A stretch of DNA of 64,000 nucleotides from Cladophialophora immunda (GCF_000835495.1 NW_015622545.1:1116001-1180000), one strand, 5' to 3'; shown: positions 1 to 12,632, counted from the stretch's first letter. The notes: a model not told the origin generated them from the letters alone. Numbers and translations: made by a program.

Positions 1-689
1 GAGCGGTAGAAGCATTACCGAGTTTCCGGGTGAGCCGAGTCCAGGACCATTACCGAATTCTAGAAGCATTCACAGAATCTCCAAGTCTAAGCTTTGAGCT
101 GCCAAACACTCGCGGAATCCAGAACCCTTCACCGAGCTCTGCTCGTCACCCACGCTCGCTGCCTTGCCTGGCTGCCTTGCGCTGGCTCGTCATCCACGTG
201 CCGTGCAAAGCGCCTTGGGCAGCAGCGGTGAACAGGCTGCAAAGTTGTAGAGCCGTTGTGAGTGGCACCTGCCAGGACGCACGCAAGTGCGGGTTGTCTT
301 GGGGTAATTCGGAGGCAGATGTCAAGAATCCGGTGGCGCAGGGGAAGGAAAGGGCAAGAAAGGGGAAGGAATTCGAAGGTGCAAGGATTTGAAGGCCAGG
401 AATTTGTCAGTTCTGCCTGGGCATCATATGCAGTAATCTGCTGGACATGTTCACCGAGATGGGCCTCAGTGTCAGCTGTATGGAGTTTGGCTGATCGTCC
501 AGACTGGTGCTTCGAGAGATGCCAGACACCAAATCGTAAAGCACCCCATCACAGCCACGAGATGCATGTCAAATCTGCCTGGGCACGACATGGCCTGCAG
601 CCTCACTTTGTCGGTGTCGCATCCGTCGATGACGTGGCTTCCCTCTCATGGCGCTGAGCCAGTCCCGGACGTGGCTGTGGCATTACGGC
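1..689. other. Normal-composition stretch, no gene recognised
   Basis: Both strands hold only short overlapping frames without recognisable motifs. GC content is ordinary and there is no RIP-type AT bias. The only structure is repeated wording such as 'attaccga' and 'cgga', which continues into the repeat tract to the right. Confidence 0.5.
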
Positions 690-1600
690 GAAGGCCACGA
701 GACGAACGAGGCGTCACCGAGAATCACGGAAGCCAGAGCGGTGCTGAAGGCGGCATGGAACAAGACCAAAGCGTCACCGAGCCGTGGCATGAGCGACGGC
801 GTCCTGGATAAGGCCAAAGGGGTACCGAGCCACGACACCGAACAAGGCGACGAGTTGCTGTGGCAACATCACCAATTACCAAAGGCATTGCCGAAACCGT
901 CACCGACTCAGCCGTCACCGAAAGGTCACGGGCAAGGACACAATGCCAGAAACGGGGCCACCGAGTGGCGGATCGAAAGATCACGATTCGAGGACCGACC
1001 AAGCATGAGGCACAGGCAAGCCTTTGCGGCCGAGACACGAGCAATTGCAAAGCGGTCACCGAAAGGTATCAACAGAGCCACCGAACAAGCGTCACTCTTT
1101 GCGGACACTCAGGAACGGAGCAAGGCACACCGGACAAAGCAGTCACGGACAAGGCGTGAGTGCTTTGGGCCACCCCTGAGCAGCAACTGCGCAACAAGAC
1201 ATCACTGACAGGATCAACAGCTCCTGAGAGGACAGCACCGGAGATGCGATTCGGAAGGGAAGAAGCTCCGGAAGAGCACGAGAAGGCAAGAAGTGACAGC
1301 ACAAGGAGTCAGCACCGAACTGCAGCACTAATCGGCCGGGACCGAAGATAGAAAGCACCAGATGGGCGACAGCACAAGGACAGGAAAAGCACCGAGTTGG
1401 GTCAGCAGCGAAAATGCAGATGGAAAGCAAGAATCCAAGGCACTGATGGAGTGACAGCACAAGAATGGAACGCACCGAGAACACAAGGCACCGAAGCGCG
1501 ACAGCACAAGCTGCAGGCCCCACGGCCCCGAAAATGCCCGGGCATGCGAGACACCACTGCGGCCACCGAAAGCCGAAGTACGCTGCAGCAAGCATAACCA
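690..1600. repeat. Degenerate minisatellite with GTCACCGA / GGCACCGA words
   Basis: The words 'gtcaccga', 'ggcaccga' and 'agcaccga' recur at irregular spacing, followed by variable tails such as 'ggcatggaacaagacc' and 'gacagcacaagga'. In the left half the theme is 'gtcaccga', in the right half 'gacagcacaagga...gcaccga'. The open frames crossing this tract are repetitive and overlap on both strands, so they are most likely chance frames in purine-biased sequence. Unit length is not constant, so this is an old, eroded array and not a recent tandem duplication. Confidence 0.5.
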
Positions 1601-2567
1601 CGATGATGCCGAGATGGCAAGTTACATAACAAGCACAACCACGGTGCCACTGGTGCGACCCCAGGGACCAGCCAAGACCAAAGGATCAGACATAGGGCAG
1701 GAGCAGCGATGGCGAGGCAGCACGAGCGATATGCTCGCCTGGCAGGGTGAACGGGCAACTTGGCAATTATCAGATGCACACGAAAACGATAAGACAAATA
1801 ACACCATAATAAGAAGAACACGATAATGAGCACGATAAAAGACTGAAATGTAATCATGTGCCATAGTGCATGCGAGCCAGACAACGACGGATCTGCAGAG
1901 GCACACCACGAGAGGCGGCAATGGGCACGAAACGAAGCACTTGCTCAAAAAACTACATCTCGTACCAGGACGAACTCGCTCACGGCAGACGTTGCAACGA
2001 CAGGCGCAATGTTACGCCGACAGCACAAGACGGCTTACGCTCGCATCCAATGTGGCCCCAGCACGAGGCCGCAGCAACTCCAAATCATTCCACGACCCGC
2101 CCCAACGCCGTCTCTACTCTCCCGCATCAGAGCCTCGTGGCGTCTGGGTCCTCGCGCGAGCCTAATAGTAACGCTGTGGCACGCGACTTCCTGATGTCGC
2201 TGAACCAGCTGCGCCTTCTTACGGCATTTGCACGCACGCCTCCCGCCAGCGCTTGCAATGTCGCTGCCTTGGACCGTGTCGTGCCCCTTCAAGGGGGGAG
2301 AGTAGGTCTCAGTCTTTCTGCTCTGTCGGCTGCGGCCTCCTTCCTGCGTCCGCGTCCTGGTCAGTTGTTCCGTTGCCACGCCTACTCTCATTCTCTGCTT
2401 GTCGCCGTCAATTGTCGCATTGCCCTGCTTGTCCGGCTCTGCTGCATCAATCCTCGAGATATCAATCACCTACATTGCCCGTCGTACCTTCGACATGCCA
2501 CAGCGACGACCACCACCAAACCGAAGAACCACAAATATAACTTGGGCCCCCTACCCGACACCGTCTG
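1601..2567. other. Gene-poor stretch, nothing recognised
   Basis: Several open frames overlap on both strands (a 250-codon plus-strand frame at 1870-2622 is the longest). None shows a domain, signal peptide or splice pattern. Composition is ordinary. Confidence 0.4.
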
Positions 2568-3090
2568 TTGCCGCCGCATCCTTCTGGCCGATGGGGAGTC
2601 CACAGCGTGCACAAGCCCATGACGGACCCGGACGTATCCCTGGTGGTACGCTTCCGGGTGCAGGACGGACGTCTACACGATCGCGAGTTTCTGGTGCACG
2701 ATAACGACGTCCTCACGTCTCCACTGCATTCGGTCGCCATGTCTTTGCTGTACCGGCTGCTGCGGCTCGGGAAGCAGATACCGGACGCGGAGGAGAGGGC
2801 TCCCGCGGCCACCGATACCGTGTTTGTGGAGGCTTGGATCCGCAACGGCCCTTCTGCCAGGATCATGGTCTGTATCCTTCAAGGTCTCCATATTTCTTTC
2901 GGAGTGGGGCGTGGCTTTTCTGGTGATTGGGGCAGGCCATGATTTTGGACTGGACCTGAAGGATGCGATATCCCGGTTCCTGTCTGCCATAAACTTCTTG
3001 TATGGACCGGAGGTCACGATGTTAGTCTTTTTTGCAGCATGCATCTTGGTTGCAAAACTCTCGGGCTTCCTTATAGGACTCTTTACCTGA
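2568..3090 (+). pseudogene. Hypothetical protein remnant with hydrophobic C-terminal segment
   Basis: Two overlapping plus-strand frames read like one broken gene. The first (from about 2620) gives a polar segment including VSLVVRFRVQDGRL and SVAMSLLYRLLRLGKQ. The second, in another frame from about 2860, gives two hydrophobic stretches (WGVAFLVIGAG and MLVFFAACILVAKLSGFLIG) that could be membrane helices and ends at a stop at 3088-3090. Either a short intron or a frameshift around 2870-2890 would join them; I see no convincing splice pair, so a frameshift is more likely. No family is recognised. Confidence 0.25.
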
Positions 3091-5050
3091 TACTCGGGGC
3101 TTCAATACTTGGGACTCGAAGACCGGGTGTCACACTGGCACGTCATGTTTTGAGGACGAAGAATTTGGCCAGAAATGAGGCCTTTCATGCGCACTGAAGC
3201 TGGTGGCATTCTCAGCAGCAGTATGTTTTGTAGAGTATTGGCTAGAATGAACATTTCCTGTTGACCCCTTGACGCTGGTGGCATCCCCAGTGCATATCTT
3301 GTCGAACTCGCGCACGTCGCTTGCCGGAGACGTTGCGAACGACCACGACACAAGGATGGCGTGGCCGTCAAGAAACACCTCCCTTCTCTTCCACAGTGCA
3401 GAATATCAGAGCAGTTCCCGCTTTCCGACCTCAAGAGCCTTGTTCGCCAGCGCTTCTCTCGCCGCGGCCAGCCACCGACATGTCGGTGGCCTTTACGCCC
3501 AGGCCTTTCGTATTCAGTGCCTACAGACACCAGATAACTGTGCCATGGTTGATATGATGAGTGGAGGCAGATGCGAGACAGGCTTGGGATCTGGCAATGT
3601 TTTCACGATGCGACATAGCCTCGCCCTCGGCCGACACGGTGTAGTTGGACATGTTGACGGCTCCGCCTGGACACTGCCACGTGAGCCCGAGATGCCAACG
3701 ATTGCTGGGAGTGTACATGAGAAGACGTTGGCGGCATTGTGACGCTATGGGCGATCAAGTGCAAGGACGGTAAAATACAGAGGGTGCTTGAGCAGAGCGA
3801 GGATGGGCATGGGCTTCTGCCATAGTTGCACCGTCAGACAGCATCTGCAGCGACCTGTGCCATCACAAAGGAGGCGGCTCTTGGCACATGAGGCTGGGTC
3901 GGTAGATGAATGGCGGCAAGCAAAACTGGGAAAGGTGAGTCCTCAGCTTCGTCAGGGCCAGCGTGCCCAACAATCCAGTCGCGTGCATGGCACAGCAGAA
4001 GACGTGATGGAACGCAGTTGCCAGAGATGTATGCAATGCATTCAATTGGTCAACTATGAAAGAAGCGACCCGAGCAACGAGACAAGACCCAACCAGACAA
4101 TATCCTCCTGCGAGCAATGCAGTGAAAGAAACGGAATCAAATGCTGGAAAACAAAGGTGAAAACACGCGCCGGACCCAAACCCTCGCCGCGCTATGCATT
4201 TGTTGACGCAATCAAGCCTGTGGCAGCCACCTTCCACGTTGCAGTGATGGCCCCAACGTCCTCCCTTGTTCTCCCTCGGCGTCCGCAGAGTCCTTCGATG
4301 CCGTTGTACCCCGGCCGCGCCACGGGTGCTTCCCGCTCGACTCAGTGCATCCCGAGACCGTGACACTTGTGCCACCAGACTCGATGTCCTGGGCCGTAAG
4401 GCGTCCCGGCGTCCTGGTACCGCACCGGTGCCGATGTTCTGGCTGTATCTCATCGACCGCCCGACCGTGTTCTTTCCTACGGTGAGTCTGGAGGACGTCG
4501 TGAGGCCGCGACGGTCATGGAAATGGACGCTTCGTTTTGTTCCCGCGATGTAGATGCGTTCTACTGCCATGTCAACTTGGGCTGGAGTTAAGTTTGGCTG
4601 TGCAGACGGGGTTCACATCAGGGCGTGGAATGGCGTCGCATATCATGCCAGCCGTGGCGCATATGTTAGCATATGCGTTGGCATATCCACAAACGTGCTG
4701 GCAAGCAGAGGGGAAGTTCCGGAAGTAAAGGGCGAGTGGCGTTATGCACCTGTCGGGGTTCGAGTCCTTACTTGCGTGGCATGCAATCGACATGGTAGCG
4801 CTGGTAGACTCACCGGTCACAGCGTATAGTATGATTCGTCGAGCTGGTATAAGGTCCGTACGCAGGAATCGAGCTGATGTGTACAATCCATTATGGAACC
4901 GATGGTCTAGCTCGCTTACAGTCGGTGGCCAGACTTGGAAATGGTAAAGTTTGCCGTGTAGAGATCAGCATTGAGACTTTTGTCGTAGCCAATGAATCAA
5001 GCACGTGCATGGCCAGCTGCGGGATTCTCGAGGCCGGAGTCCGCGAGAGA
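3091..5050. other. Normal-composition stretch, no supported gene
   Basis: Short frames only. A frame near 4430-4553 ends in a plausible segment (FWLYLIDRPTVFFP) followed by a possible GT donor, but there is no partner exon that I can support. 'gttcgagtcc' at about 4756 resembles a tRNA T-arm, but no cloverleaf can be formed around it. Confidence 0.35.
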
Positions 5051-5059
5051 ATGTGCAAG

Positions 5060-5330
5060 CCTGCAAAGTCCTGGGATTGTCGTACTGCATGAGCTAGCGT
5101 CCAAAGTCCTGAAAAGTCGGCAAAAGTGCGCAAAAGTACTAACAGGATGGTCGCATTGCATACATCAGCATGTAAAAGGCCTGTTAGAGATATTACATAC
5201 ATGAGCTGGCGTTGCAAGTCCTATCAGGATGGTCGGAATGTATACGCCAGTGTGCAAAAGTTCTATTAGGGATCATCGCATTGGCTAGCGTGCAAAGTCT
5301 TGCGAGGCATTCTAGCGTACAAGTCTGATC
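5060..5330. repeat. Degenerate tandem repeat, about 60-bp theme
   Basis: A theme of the form 'gcaaaagtcctattaggatgg' followed by 'tcgcattgcatac' and 'atgagctagcgt' recurs four to five times with many changes. Examples lie at 5060-5105, 5110-5170, 5210-5270 and 5283-5310. It is non-coding and much eroded. Confidence 0.5.
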
Positions 5331-5569
5331 GCGGAGTTGAGCTCAGAGCAGCGCCCACTGCGTCCAAAATGTGCAAAAGGAATGGTGCGGCACGGGCCAG
5401 TCACGCCAGGGCAATTCGACCAGCAGTGACCCCGGAATCAACAGCTGCAAATGTGGGAGTTGCACCCTGTTATCCTGCGGCAGCTGCGATTGGATTTGAG
5501 CGGTAAGTCACAGATATGAGCAAGGTACTACTCAGAATTGCACGCCGATCGTTCAGGTCCAGGCAGCAA

Positions 5570-5950
5570 CATAGTGGAGATTGAGATCTTTACCCCGCGT
5601 CGCTGAGATCGAGATCTGTACAGCTGGACCCACATTATTAAGATCGAGATCGGCAACCCTGGGACAGCAGTTCCAGGCAGCACCATTCGCCTGAGTCCGT
5701 CCTGTCTGCTAAAATGGGGGCTGCTGTGCAGAAATCTGCCTTGGCCGAGGTGCAGGAAATCAGAAATTGTAGAAATGCTGCGGTGCAGAAGTTGAAGTCT
5801 GCCTTGCTGCTCTGTTTTAGGAAATTAAAAGTGTACAACGCTGTGCAGCTCAGTCTGCCCTGCATCTAGTGCGGAAGATCAGAAACTGTACAAATGCTGT
5901 GGTGCAGAGACGGTAGAGGGACCTGCATCGGGGGCTGAAGCCCTACATGC
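5570..5950. repeat. Low-complexity degenerate repeat (gatcgagatct / gtgcagaaatctgcc)
   Basis: The left part repeats 'gagatcgagatct', and the right part repeats 'gtgcag..atctgcc' and 'ggaaatcagaaattgta'. A reverse-strand frame across it is repetitive (C/F/A-rich), as expected of a chance frame in a repeat. Confidence 0.45.
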
Positions 5951-8929
5951 AGATACTACTCGGCTTCGCCAATCATGTCTTGCTCAACACCACGAGGTTG
6001 CTGTATCGGTTTAGCTCGGTCTCCTGATGCCTTGTCCGCGTGGCCGGCAATCTCAGGTCCAGGCAGTCAGCCTTGGGGGGACTGGCCCCTGCGTGGTGCA
6101 GGTACAGGCATTAGTAGCCGGTCAGGCTCTGCTAAACATGAGCAATTCGGCCAGGCAGCAAACTTGTTGAGTCTGCACACACCAACTCCTGCAAATTGGG
6201 GCTGGACCTGCGAGCTAGACCGGTCAGCCTCGGACTAAGGCAGATTTCGGTTGGTCCTTTGCACATGCAGCCCACGCCCGCAACCGAGGAACCATGCCCA
6301 TGGCGAGGTCGTCAGCTGGTCCGTGGCGCCATCAAACCCGGCGCAACGGTTCAGAGGCATCAGCCAACCGTAATCGTGGTGGCTAGTGGCATCCGGAATC
6401 GTAAACCATACCAGTTCGAGAAGGATGCATATGTGGGAGGCCATACCAGGACGCTCTGGCGTCAGTGGCGTCCATGGCAAAATTGCCTCAAGATGAACCC
6501 CTTTTTCTTCGCCCCATTGACTGCCGAGCACCTGCCTCTCAGACATATCCTTCCGGAGGTGGAGCCAATTGAAAAGGCCTCATCGGTGTGCGTCTCGGTG
6601 TCCGTCTCGGCGACCGCATCAGATGTTGCCATTCCAGTCCTTGCATGGAAGCCTGCGTGATCTGGCCTCGATGGCAGGGCAGATGTGCAGGCAGTGCGGG
6701 CGCATGTATCACGGCCAGCGTGACAGGCTACCCCGCACGAGGCTGGTTACCCCACACGAGGCTGAGTGCACATTTATCTTTCGTGCCGTTGTCGCAACAC
6801 CTAGTTAGACTCCTCCGTCTCAGAATTCATATCTCAATTGCACCCTTAACGGCGATCTCTCCTGTTGTAGGTTGCCCCGTGATAGCAGGCATCTGTGGGC
6901 TGGCGGTGGCAGCCCAGAGCTGTCATAAATGCAACTGGCACGCCTCTCAGACCTGCTCTGGTCGTGCCCTGGACTTTAGCATCAAGCGCTCTGGTGTGGA
7001 CACCGGACGCCTTTTCCTTCTTTTTGGCATCCCTTTGCTCATCTCTCTGCATTCCCTCTTTCCTTGAACTTCCCGCAGGCGGTGCGTGCCTGGAAGTGAC
7101 CTCGGGTGCTCCCGTACGTCCAGCTCTCTCTGTCCACGCGGATCGCTGCTGACTGCTCAGACGAACGGCTGCTGAACCCGCATCTTGCTCGACAGCAGCA
7201 CGCCCGCTGGACCCACGTCTTCCTCGACGGCAGCGCGTATGCTGATGCGTGGCAAGCGAGAGTCTGCAGCATCCGGACCCTACGACAGCCGGACTCGATC
7301 GATCCGCGCTCTCTCCAACAGACGGTTTCCTCCTGCACAAACACTTTGACGGACTGGGGCGGGAGAGGACGCGCAACAAGGACTCGGCCGCCAGCTAGAC
7401 TTTGCAGAAGCGATTGGTTCATCTCAGGATGACGGTCTGATGGCACTCGATGCTTGAGTGCCGGACGAGTATATGCCGGACAGGCAGAGTTAGGAGAAGA
7501 GACACAACACAGCGAGGAGGCGACTGCTCCGGGCTTGCAGCAATGCTCGCCCCGTCTCAGGACGACCGTCTCTGATGGAACAGCTTGATGCTTGAGCCTG
7601 CAAGAGCATGTGCTGGGACGAGCGTCAGCAATCGAGACACGACGTCAAGACGGCAACCACGCGCTGGATTGCAACACTCGCTCCACCCAAGATGGCCTCT
7701 GAACACGATGGGACTCGCGACGACTCGCGCATCTACTTCAAACACAGGAACGCCCTCCCGGCTGGGACGAGCGGTCAGGAACGCACATGACGAGACTCTG
7801 CTCTGGACCTCGCACGATGCTTGCACCTGCTGGATCGCCCACGTCTTTGGGGTGTTTGACGCAACGCCTGGAGATGACGGAGCACATGAGGACTGCAACC
7901 AGCCGGATTGACGCACGCTTCTCGCGGAATGGGCGTCCTGCTGGACAGGACGCCGTGTTTGAGGCCGGGAGAGGGACGAGACATCAGCCGTCTGGCATGG
8001 CACGATGACTGTGCGGCGTTAGCCATCTGGGCGTGACGGAAACTGCAACTCTCGGCCTCGCATGCCACCAGCCTCGGATGCAGAGATCGGCCCCGAACAA
8101 CAACTGATGCCATGCGGCGCCGGGAAATGGGATCGGTCGACGTGGTCGGTTAGTTGGCGGGTTGGGTATCCAGCGAGTCGGGTATCCAGCTGACTACTAA
8201 TCCTCGAACAGGTATATCTCCTACCCACCATGACCTTTGACCTCCTTCCTCCCACCTCCACGACAACCTTCAACCTCCTTCCTCCTTCCTTCGACCGCGA
8301 TCCTTTGACTCACCCACTCAGGCATCCTTACTCCTCCATACTTATTCTGCGACGTCTCTCGGGGCGGCTTCATATGGCCGGGATCAGGGCAAGGAGAGCC
8401 GAGCCAGCTGTCCGTTTCAGCAGGCGGCATCAAGAGATGGGACAGTATGGCAGGTGCAATGAGGAGATGGACGAGACCATGCGATCTGGGATGAGACAAG
8501 TCAGCAGGCGGCATCGAGGAGGAACGAGGCACGACACAGGAATCTGAGGAGACAACCATGGGGCCGGCTTGGAGAGGACACAATGAAGCTGAGCTCGAGA
8601 AGAAGGACAGCACGCACGCATCGAGAGGAAGACACGACAGGCTGGACAGCGGACCACGACGATCGGATCGCTTCGACAATCCAAGCTGGAGACGACGAAA
8701 GACAGACCTGGGGATGAATCGCAACGTGGAGACGACGTGGCTACGTGCCTGTGCCTGCCGAGCGCCCTGGGATGCAGGGCGCGTGGCGTCAACCGGCGGA
8801 TGCGAGGTTCGGTTGCGGCTCTACCAGTAGATCGACAGCCAGTGCGTTACTTGACGACATCCTATGGCTAGCACTTGGAGGTGGCCAGCAACGGTTACGG
8901 GAGCAGACAGAGAACAGCAAGAATATACG
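5951..8929. other. Gene-poor stretch, nothing recognised
   Basis: Long but mutually overlapping frames exist on both strands (for example 6846-7379 minus and 8221-8724 minus) with arginine/serine-rich, biased composition and no domain. Short direct repeats are visible, such as 'gggtatccagc' twice near 8165-8190 and pyrimidine-rich 'ctccttcctcc' repeats at 8230-8300. Confidence 0.4.
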
Positions 8930-9110
8930 AGGCAGACAAGCAAGATCCAGGTAGCACAGAGCAGCATCCAGAGAAGCAGAATAAGGTGCAAAGCAGGATA
9001 GCAAGAGACAGGGTAGCACAATGGTAAGATACAAGGCAGCACGACAGCAACGTACGAGGCAGCACAGAGCAGCACACATGCGCAGCCGCAGCAAGATGAA
9101 CGCACAAGAG
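8930..9110. repeat. Low-complexity 'agcacagagcagca' repeat
   Basis: The purine-rich theme 'ggcagcacagagcagca' / 'caaagcaggatagcaagaca' recurs irregularly. A closely similar stretch, 'agcacagtagcatagagcag', lies at about 55,170-55,210 in the AT-rich half, so the theme is dispersed. The cysteine/leucine-rich reverse frames over it are chance frames. Confidence 0.45.
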
Positions 9111-10084
9111 GTGCTGCATCAATCTGGCGTCGGCTCTGGCACGAGTCTGACACACTACGAGTCCTGATGCATCTCCTCAGTCCGATGCATCCGTCCTGGC
9201 CCTTAGCCTACGGTGCTGATGTGGCGCTCGTGTATTGCTCCTGGTGGGTTCCTGCGCTTCAATTTTACCTTTAGTATTTGCACCGGCGACTTTTGGCGCA
9301 GGGCCAGAATTTGTTGCGTCGCCGAAAAGCCAGAGCGTGGGCGATTGAGTGCCTCGACGACGACACTCTTCTTGCCTTGGACAACCTGCACGATATTTGG
9401 ATATGTAAGTTGGCCTCGTTCAGTTGCCGCGCTGTTGATCCAAGTGGTGCCAGTGGCATGTTGCAGACTCGAAGACAACGAACTCGGAGACACGGACGAC
9501 GAAACAACGAGCGCGGTCGATGCTGGCATGTCGCTTCAGCCTCGGGACTGTCAAGCTGTTCAGCATGCGTCAGGACTGTTGAGACTCTCCTGCTGCCGAA
9601 GCGCTCAGGCAGGCTTCCTGTTGCGGTGTGGGCTGAGGACTGGGCTCCTGCGCTCGAAGCATATCCGCGTGGACGTCTGTAGACGATACCGCGGCTGTAG
9701 GATGCGGTTGGAAGAGCAGGCTGAGCTAAGTCTATGGATGGTCATAGTCGGTCCATATCATCGATCTGCGTCTCCAAGATGGTGCTGGTGCGCCAGCTGG
9801 TGGCGCACTTCACGGCCTAGGATCTGCTGGAATGGCCGTCATCGATGGCGGATGCCAATCATGGTGCCCAGTGCTAGGCCGGTTCTGCCTCACATGGCGC
9901 CCCAGGTGCTCACAGAGACATGCGAGGCGCGAAGGTTCCGACGTGGATACGAATCGCCGGAAGAGCATTGATGGAGCCGGCATGGTTTTGCTACAAGTGC
10001 AGCCAGGCGACGCAGTGGTCGAAGCGGACCAGCTGTTACGAAGCGGGATAGCGCAGTCAGCATGAATCAAGAGTAAGCTCATCG
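9111..10084. other. Open but uninformative stretch
   Basis: A 252-codon plus frame (9213-9971) and shorter minus frames overlap here. The plus frame is rich in Cys, Trp and Arg and has no motif that I recognise, so I do not call it a gene. Confidence 0.3.
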
Positions 10085-11220
10085 CGATGGTTCAGTGCAT
10101 CAAGTCGGCAATGTGAGCGCATCAAGATCGCGGAGCAAGTCATGGGAACGGGAGCGCATCAAACTGCGACGAGCCAAATGCATCAAGCCTGGTCATGGTT
10201 CACCGTTCACGTCTCGAGCCGTGCAACGAAGCACATCAAATCCTACCTGGATCAAGTACATAAAGCCCGCAACGTTCAAGCGCATCAAAAGTCATAGTAA
10301 TAGTCAACATGTCCACGAAGCGCAGCGGATCAGGACGTCAAGTCTGGCAACGGAAGTGCAAAGGCCATGGCGTTAACACTCGTGGCAACGAATTGTATCA
10401 GAAGGAGTCAACGAAAGTGCAAAGCTATGGCATCATAGGGCAACGCTTCAAGTGCGAGAGCCCGCAGCGGATCAAGTCCATCAGGCCATGACAAAGGAAA
10501 GTGCACAAGAGTCTGGCATGGCCATGGCATCAAGCCAGCAACGATCAACGAGGACCTGGCATGGATGAAGTGCAGTGGTCATGGCATCAACCTGCAACGG
10601 TCAAGTGCATCCAAGGCAACGGATTAAGTCCATCGAGACAAAGCAAGCGTATCAAAAGCCGGCAATGGTCATGGCATCAAAGCCTGCACCGGAATAAAGA
10701 GCCTGGCATGGATGGAGTGCGGTCATGGCATCCTCATGGCAAAGGTCAAGTGCACCAAAGGCCATGGCAGTTGGCCATGTATATCATGCCTGCAATGTCC
10801 AAGTACATCCAACGTCATGCAACGGGTCAAGACGTCTACGAAGCGCAATGGAACAGGGGCATCGAAGCCAGCAGCGGATCAAGGAGGTCATGGCATCGGA
10901 ATGGATTAGTACACCAAGGCCGCAGCGCGCCAAGTACATCAAATGACCTTGATTGAGTGCAATGCATCGAGTGCAAGGGTCATGGCAAACTCATGGCAGC
11001 CAAGTACATCAGCGCACGTCATGCATCAACACGCAACCATCAAGTACCAAGAAAGGCATCGCATCAAGGATCAAGTGCAAAGCACAAAGTCATGGCATCA
11101 ATACCAATCAAATACATTGAAAAGTACAAAGGCGCAAGTTTATGGCAACCAAGTCCATCAGCAGAAGTGCAAGGCATCCACACGGCAATCAAGTACACCA
11201 AGCCGGGAACGTAAAGGCAT
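10085..11220. repeat. Degenerate minisatellite, 'gtcatggcatcaagcc' theme
   Basis: Over 1.1 kb the words 'gtgcatcaag', 'ggtcatggcatcaa' and 'agcctgcaacgg' alternate, giving an apparent unit of roughly 30-36 bp with heavy divergence. Examples are at 10,560-10,600, 10,660-10,690, 10,720-10,760 and 11,080-11,110. All frames in it are short. It ends abruptly near 11,220, where ordinary sequence resumes. Confidence 0.65.
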
Positions 11221-11472
11221 CGCATTCGCCATGTGCAGAGGCACGAACAGCCGACTGAAGCTCGAGGAAGCACGCCTGCACCCGTAGGGTCTCGCCAGCG
11301 CCCGCCAGGCGCTGCGGGTTGCTGACCATGTCCTTCATGCTGTTCTCGAACTCGCCGAACTTGTAACCTTTCAACTTTTTTCGATGCAGACCCACTCTGG
11401 CATCCAGCACAACCCAGTCTACAGCGCACTCACTCACCCACGTCTTGCACCAACTTGATTACCACTTGAACA

Positions 11473-12048
11473 TTGCACTTGGACTTTTCACCAAGCTTCC
11501 AATTGTCCCATTATTCCATGGTTGGAAGTTGTTCGGAAAATCAATTCGAATCAGCGACTCATTTCGATCTTCGGTTCTTAAGGCAGTGTTGCTGTGAAAC
11601 CCCTGTTCTTATTGCTAATGGACCTGCTGGTGCACCCAGAAAAGTTGCCGTTGTCTACAAGCAACTCGTGCCACACGACTGGCATAGATCAAAGACCTTT
11701 ATTGATTTCATCAACGACCTAGTTAGAGCCTCGAAAGCCAGTCCTGTCTTTGACATGATCAATCTGGCGTGCTTCGCCGTGGGCCTGGTGCCTAATCCGA
11801 TCACCATGGCCGTTAGCATTACGGTCCAAGTCGCTGGCGGCACGGACGAAGAGCTCTAGTCCCGCTACCGCCGCAACACCTCCCTCGATCAAATCAACGA
11901 GTCGCCCTTTAAACCGTGCGGTCTATACTGCATGATCACGACCTTCAAGCCCGAAAACCCGCATGATCTAATCCTCGGCATGGACCTGACGAATTTGGGC
12001 CTCCTTCGGCGATCGATTGAGCTACATTCGAGCCCTCTGTGCAAGTAA
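11473..12048 (+). pseudogene. Hypothetical protein with in-frame TAG (probable RIP nonsense)
   Basis: One frame runs for 191 codons with a single TAG at codon 129 (11,857-11,859) and a TAA at 12,046-12,048. Protein-like segments lie on both sides of the TAG: KTFIDFINDLVRASKA and MINLACFAVGLVPNPITMAV before it, and NESPFKPCGLYCMITTFKPE after it. The reading frame stays coherent across the stop, so a CAG-to-TAG change is the simplest explanation. From memory the segments resemble a large uncharacterised protein family of ascomycetes, but I cannot name a function. The hydrophobic stretch FAVGLVPNPITMAVSI could be a membrane-associated helix. The start is uncertain; the upstream sequence is a dispersed repeat. 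Confidence 0.5.
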
Positions 12049-12196
12049 TAAATTTGCGCATTGCCTGTTAACAAGTCGTTGAAGCTCGAGGTGTCGGTCC
12101 ATATCCGCGAGCATTCGGGTCTATTCTTGTTACTGGACCTCTCTTGTTACCTTGGATAGCTTGTCCAGTTGATTTGCTCCCTATTTCCATATATAT

Positions 12197-12458
12197 CGTA
12201 ATGGGCTGGCGCGGTGGTCAAGTTGTACAGTCACGTGACTGTGCAAGGTGCTTTACCAATGGCGGAGCAGGCAGTAGTTTTGATAGTCCTCAAGCAATAG
12301 CAACAGATTAATTCAGCATTGCTTCAAACAACGAATAGAGTGCTAGTTGTGCTCGAGACCTTCTGTTCTTTCTTTTGTTACTGTTCCTACGACGCGCTGT
12401 AGGCAGTCGTGCGATCGATTCTGCCATAGCGACTATACGCAGACCTCCAGTGTTTGGT

Positions 12459-12520
<62 letters not shown>

Positions 12521-12632
12521 GGTAGGCGAGCGAGACAGCGTTACGACTAGAGCACCGCGCCCATCTACCGGCCCCTGGACAGGCCCCTGTGCGTTCTTGC
12601 ACATGCATGCCAACGAATTCAATCCCCGTACA
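12197..12632 (-). repeat. Copia-type LTR (solo or truncated), same family as 63,903
   Basis: The first ~100 bp (from 'taatgggctggcg' through 'ttttgatagtcctcaagc') match the last ~100 bp of the window with few changes. There, that sequence lies just outside an antisense Copia gag. Read on the minus strand the element would run from TGTACGGGG (12,632) to CCCATTACG (12,197), giving TGTA...TA(C/T)G-like LTR ends. I found no convincing target duplication. It contains a near-palindrome at 12,222-12,247 and the GTT microsatellite. The outer boundary at 12,632 is inferred from the TACA end and is uncertain. Confidence 0.5.
12461..12520. repeat. (GTT)20 microsatellite
   Basis: This is an uninterrupted run of about 20 GTT units. 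It gives poly-Val/Leu frames on the plus strand and poly-Asn/Gln frames on the minus strand; there is no sign that any of these is a real protein tract. Perfect runs of this length usually indicate recent slippage. Confidence 0.95.

Noticed and set aside
1870..2622. 250-codon plus-strand frame
   Set aside because: Biased composition with competing frames on both strands and no recognisable domain.
4740..4830. Possible tRNA (gttcgagtcc, tggtagcgctggtagac)
   Set aside because: No acceptor stem or anticodon arm can be paired at the right distances.
9213..9971. 252-codon plus-strand frame
   Set aside because: Cys/Trp/Arg-rich wording, no motif and no splice or start support.
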